Positions 60,888-64,000 of a stretch of 64,000 nt of DNA are shown piece by piece. Numbering within the stretch: the first letter of the stretch is position 1; every line of letters starts with the position of its first letter. The notes under the pieces are model-generated. The model made no database searches and had not been told where the DNA came from. It worked only from the letters and a program-made list of their open reading frames with translations. The stretch lies in contig NZ_LMFA01000024.1 in NCBI RefSeq assembly GCF_001426565.1, positions 873 to 64,872 of the forward strand, written 5' to 3'. The stretch is from Rhizobium sp. Root482. GTDB taxonomy: Bacteria > Pseudomonadota > Alphaproteobacteria > Rhizobiales > Rhizobiaceae. The translations under genes and the position numbers were made by a program.

Positions 60888-61095
60888 ATCTGCCTCGCTT
60901 GCTGATCGTGCCGAACGATATCGCAAGGCACGCGAAAAAGGCTTTGTTATGTGAGTAGGGATTTGCAAGTTTGCTGTGGATCAACGCTTGCCGCATTGGG
61001 ATTTTCTCCAGAGCGCCAACACAAAGCGCAAAGGATGACCGTCAGGATTGCCCAGGGCGGCGGATCAAAGGTCATGCGGCCAAGCGGGTGGTCGG

Positions 61096-61992
61096 TCACG
61101 GGCGCAGGAAGAGGGACTGGCCGGTGCGGGCCGCCTCGAAGATGAAGTCGATGACGCCGCGGATGCGCGGCACCTGGCGCAGGTCCCGGTGGCATAAAAG
61201 CCAATAGCTTCTCCGCAGTTCGACTGTATCAGGCAGCACGATCTGGAGTTCCGGGTAGCGCGACGCGATGAAATGCGGCAGGACGCAGAGCCCAAGCCCC
61301 TGCCGGGTGGCGGTGAGTTGCGCGAAAATGCTCGAACTCTGGAAATTCGCCCGGATGCCGCGGTGGACATCGCCGAGATAATCGAGGCCGGGGGCAAAGA
61401 TCATGTCTTCGATATAGCCGATGAACGGGTGCCTCAGAAGATCGTCGAGAGCGACAACCGCCGGATTTTTCTCAAGATAATGCCGTGCGCCATAGATATG
61501 CAGGCTGTAGTCGCCGAGCTTCTCGCAGAAATAGGGGCCGGCCTTCGGCGGATCGAGCGCGACCGCGACATCGGCCTCCTTGCGCGACAGCGACATGATC
61601 TGCTGGATCGTCACGAGCTCGAGCGAGATGTTCGGATGGCTTGCGGTAAACGCCCCCAACCGTTCGGCGAAAAAGAAATTGGCAAAGCCTTCCGGCGCGC
61701 TCAGCCGCACCACGCCCCGGTGGAACAGCGGCCCGGACGCGATATCGGCGTGTAGCCGTTCGGCCTCCGCTTCCATCCGCTCGGCCGTCTCGATGAAACG
61801 CTGGCCGACCGCGGTCAGCACATAACCGCGCGAATTGCGTTCGAACAGCTTGACGTTGAGAGCAAATTCCAGCCGGTCGATGCGACGCGACACCGTCGCA
61901 TGGCTCGACCGCAACTGACGCGCAGCCATAGACAATTGGCCGGTGCGCGCCACGGCGAGGAAAAACTGAAGATCGTCCCATGTAAATTGCAT
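61096..61992 (-). CDS. LysR family transcriptional regulator
   Basis: This 298-residue regulator has the helix-turn-helix LQFFLAVARTGQLSMAARQLRSSHATVSRRIDRLE and a CrgA/PtxR-like effector domain (GVVRLSAPEGFANFFFAERL). It lies between dpaL, same strand, and an importer gene, opposite strand, and probably controls both. A 30-bp palindrome begins nine bases upstream of its start codon. The LysR gene itself starts with ATG after TTGGAG. Confidence 0.9.
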   Translation of the reverse strand: MQFTWDDLQFFLAVARTGQLSMAARQLRSSHATVSRRIDRLEFALNVKLFERNSRGYVLTAVGQRFIETAERMEAEAERLHADIASGPLFHRGVVRLSAPEGFANFFFAERLGAFTASHPNISLELVTIQQIMSLSRKEADVAVALDPPKAGPYFCEKLGDYSLHIYGARHYLEKNPAVVALDDLLRHPFIGYIEDMIFAPGLDYLGDVHRGIRANFQSSSIFAQLTATRQGLGLCVLPHFIASRYPELQIVLPDTVELRRSYWLLCHRDLRQVPRIRGVIDFIFEAARTGQSLFLRP

Positions 61993-62000
61993 GACATCTC

Positions 62001-62030
62001 CAAGGTCTGTTCAAAAATGAACAGACCTTG
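62001..62030. promoter_or_regulatory. 30-bp palindrome and repeated half-site at LysR/importer promoter
   Basis: CAAGGTCTGTTCA and TGAACAGACCTTG are perfect 13-bp arms around AAAA. A further half-site, TGAACAGAC, occurs at 62127-62135, 31 bases before the importer gene start. The palindrome abuts the LysR ribosome site, so binding would block its own translation or transcription, while the half-site may act on the divergent importer. Confidence 0.65.
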
Positions 62031-62165
62031 TTCGCAATTAGCGTTGTCGCTGCTCTTGTGTCAACGGCCGAATTCCTGGAACCTGTGTGCAGGCCTGTCG
62101 CCTTGAGGAGGGCGACGATCCATTTTTGAACAGACGCGCAACTGGTATCTCTGGGAGGAGAAAAC

Positions 62166-63371
62166 ATGCGGAAGACAATCATCGCATCCGTCGCCCTGCT
62201 TTTGGCAAGCAGCACCGCCGCCTTCGCCGATGCATCGGACGGCAAGGTCAAGATCGGCATCCTGAACGATCAGTCCGGCGTCTACGCCAATTTCGGCGGC
62301 AAATATTCCTACGAGGCCGCCAAGATGGCGGTGGAGGATTACGGCGGCAAGGTGCTGGGCGTGCCGGTCGAAGTCGTCACCGCCGACCACCAGAACAAGG
62401 CCGACGTCGCGTCCAACATCGCCCGACAGTGGTATGATACCGAACAGGTCGACAGCATCATGGAGCTGACCTCGTCATCGGTCGGTCTCGCGGTCCAGGC
62501 GCTCAGCAAGGAAAAGAAGAAGATCACCATCAATACCGGTGCCGCCACGACGGAACTGACCGGCAAGCAGTGCAGCCCCTACGGCTTCCATTGGGCCTAT
62601 GACACCCACGCGCTTGCGGTGGGCACCGGCGGCGCGCTGGTCAAGCAGGGCGGCGACAGCTGGTTCTTCCTGACGGCCGACTACGCCTTCGGCTATTCGC
62701 TGGAGGAAAATACCGGCAACTACGTCAAGGAAAACGGCGGCACCGTCGTCGGTTCCGTTCGCCATCCGCTGGCAACCACCGATTATTCCTCCTTCCTTCT
62801 GCAGGCGCAGTCTTCCGGCGCCAAGGTGATCGGCCTTGCCAATGCCGGTCTCGACACCGCCAATTCGATCAAGCAGGCGGCCGAATTCGGCATCGTCGCC
62901 GGCGGCCAGCGCCTTGCGGCACTGCTCTTCACGCTGGCCGAGGTCCATGGGCTCGGGCTCGAAGCGGCGCAAGGGTTGACGCTGACGGAAGGTTTCTACT
63001 GGAACCGCACGCCGGAGACGGCCGAATTCGGCAAGCGCTTCCTCGAGCGCACCGGCGCCATGCCGAACATGGTGCATGCCGGCACCTATTCCGCCGTCAC
63101 CCAGTACCTGAAGGCAATCGAAAAAGCCGGGTCGGACGATGCCGACGCCGTTTCCAAGGCACTGCATGAGATGCCGGTCAGCGATATCTTCACGGACAAT
63201 GGCAAGGTTGCCGCCAATGGGCGGATGATCCACGACATGTATCTGATGCAGGTGAAGAAGCCGGGCGAAAGCGACATCCCCTGGGATTATTATACCGTGC
63301 TTGCTACCATTCCGGGCGACCAGGCCTTCATCGATCCTGCCAAGAGTGGCTGCGATCTGGTGAAGCAGTAG
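62166..63371 (+). CDS. Branched-chain-type ABC transporter, periplasmic binding protein
   Basis: This 401-residue receptor has a signal peptide (about residues 1-22, ending AFA) and the type I fold: KVKIGILNDQSGVYANFGGKYSYEAAKMAVEDYGG, HQNKADVASNIARQWYDTEQVD, NTGAATTELTGKQCSPYGFHWAYDTHALAVGTG and TEGFYWNRTPET. It belongs to the group often linked to aromatic acid or amide uptake. GGGAGGAG precedes the ATG. It opens an operon that continues past the window. Confidence 0.9.
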   Translation: MRKTIIASVALLLASSTAAFADASDGKVKIGILNDQSGVYANFGGKYSYEAAKMAVEDYGGKVLGVPVEVVTADHQNKADVASNIARQWYDTEQVDSIMELTSSSVGLAVQALSKEKKKITINTGAATTELTGKQCSPYGFHWAYDTHALAVGTGGALVKQGGDSWFFLTADYAFGYSLEENTGNYVKENGGTVVGSVRHPLATTDYSSFLLQAQSSGAKVIGLANAGLDTANSIKQAAEFGIVAGGQRLAALLFTLAEVHGLGLEAAQGLTLTEGFYWNRTPETAEFGKRFLERTGAMPNMVHAGTYSAVTQYLKAIEKAGSDDADAVSKALHEMPVSDIFTDNGKVAANGRMIHDMYLMQVKKPGESDIPWDYYTVLATIPGDQAFIDPAKSGCDLVKQ

Positions 63372-63386
63372 GCGCCGGTCGACGCC

Positions 63387-64000
63387 ATGTCGCTTGATCA
63401 GGCGAAAACGCATGAACAGCCGCGGGTGGTTCTTTCCGCCCGCGGCCTCAGCAAGACCTTCGGTTCCTTCGATGCGGTCAAGAATGTCGATATCGACGTC
63501 CTTGATGCGCGCGTGCATGCGCTGATCGGCCCGAACGGCGCGGGAAAGACCACGGTCTTCAACCTCCTGACGAAGTTCCTGCAGCCGACGCGCGGAACGA
63601 TCTCGCTGCTGGGCACGGACATCACCGGCCTGGCGCCCGACAGGGTCGCGCGCATGGGGCTGGTGCGTTCCTTCCAGATTTCGGCGGTCTTTCCGCATCT
63701 GAGCGTGCTCGACAATGTCCGCGTCGCGCTGCAGCGGCCAAACAGGCTGGCGACCCAGTTCTGGAAGCCCATGTCGTCGCTCGACCGGCTGAACGGACGC
63801 GCCGACGAACTGATTTCCGCCGTCGGTCTTGGCAAGGAGCGCAATGCGATCGCGGCCGATCTTTCCTATGGTCGCAAACGGGTGCTGGAGATCGCCACGA
63901 CCCTGGCGCTCGATCCCAAGGTGCTGCTGCTCGATGAGCCGATGGCCGGCATGGGGCAGGAGGATGTCGGCGTGATTGCCGAGATCGTCCGCAATGTCGC
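63387..64000 (+). CDS. Branched-chain-type ABC transporter ATP-binding protein (LivG-like), 3' end outside window
   Basis: About 204 codons are present, open to the window end. They begin MSLDQAKTHEQPRVVLSARGLSKTFG and include Walker A GPNGAGKTT, LGTDITGLAPDRVARMGLVRSFQISAVFPHLSVLDNVRVAL, signature LSYGRKRVLEIATTLAL and Walker B VLLLDEPMAGM. It starts 15 bases after the binding-protein stop and should be followed by the remaining ATPase and permease genes. Confidence 0.92.
   Translation, partial: MSLDQAKTHEQPRVVLSARGLSKTFGSFDAVKNVDIDVLDARVHALIGPNGAGKTTVFNLLTKFLQPTRGTISLLGTDITGLAPDRVARMGLVRSFQISAVFPHLSVLDNVRVALQRPNRLATQFWKPMSSLDRLNGRADELISAVGLGKERNAIAADLSYGRKRVLEIATTLALDPKVLLLDEPMAGMGQEDVGVIAEIVRNV

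Noticed and set aside
1-64000. CRISPR arrays, insertion sequences, phage or conjugation genes
   Set aside because: No regularly spaced repeats, transposase motifs, integrases or phage genes were recognised anywhere in the window.

Overview
The window is GC-rich, densely packed bacterial DNA carrying almost only accessory transport and catabolic genes, each group with its own regulator. The gene families (FCD-type GntR, LysR and LacI regulators, several ABC importers, a DUF849 beta-keto acid cleavage enzyme, AbrB-type permease, trans-aconitate methyltransferase, single-chain DhaKL) point to an alphaproteobacterium, most likely a Rhizobiales/Rhizobiaceae soil or plant associate. This is inferred from gene content; there is no rRNA or other marker. 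No insertion sequence, phage gene, tRNA or CRISPR array was recognised. Remnant genes (147-427, 18072-18395) and a dispersed intergenic repeat show some turnover.

Layout. (1) 0.4-6.3 kb: a GntR regulator divergent from a polar amino acid ABC importer, a class V PLP enzyme and a dihydropyrimidinase/hydantoinase. (2) 6.5-20.2 kb: small redox and detoxification genes: AraC with an MFS exporter, four LysR regulators counting the one at 61 kb separately, F420-type dinucleotide reductases, SRPBCC proteins (one decayed), an SDR, an azoreductase, a quinone oxidoreductase, a quinol monooxygenase and an FAD hydroxylase. Part of it looks like a duplicated LysR-reductase-SRPBCC module. (3) 20.7-25.9 kb: a cobalamin riboswitch followed by a corrinoid-type ABC importer with two paralogous binding proteins and a methyltransferase. 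(4) 26.6-38.7 kb: a LacI repressor divergent from a complete branched-chain-type importer and a catabolic operon of alpha/beta hydrolase, GST, metallo-hydrolase, beta-keto acid cleavage enzyme, YqhD-like aldehyde reductase and dihydroxyacetone kinase. (5) 38.9-42.9 kb: carbonic anhydrase, then an MFS and FAD monooxygenase pair divergent from a MarR regulator. (6) 43-59.7 kb: two facing operons and two single genes around a GntR regulator: AbrB permease, quinol monooxygenase, cupin, aldehyde dehydrogenase and hydroxypyruvate isomerase on the minus strand; trans-aconitate methyltransferase, GntR, an isopropylmalate/isocitrate dehydrogenase-like enzyme, a ferric-type ABC importer, an Asp/Glu racemase-like protein, 3-oxo-tetronate kinase (OtnK), its decarboxylase partner (OtnC) and an extra aconitase on the plus strand. 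(7) 59.7-64 kb: diaminopropionate ammonia-lyase, a LysR regulator and the start of another branched-chain-type importer, cut by the window end.

The most interesting observation is in region 6. Three 26-bp inverted repeats of the same design (TTG(C/G)ATTT ... AAA(A)TCCAA/TGCAA) lie at 47126, 49008 and 50190, in front of three transcription units around the GntR gene. This suggests one uncharacterised regulon for taking up and breaking down a hydroxylated di- or tricarboxylate or acid sugar. Region 4 has a similar internal control: the 12-bp LacI-type palindrome TGAACCGGTTCA occurs at the transporter promoter and, with one mismatch, upstream of lacI, which also fixes the regulator start.
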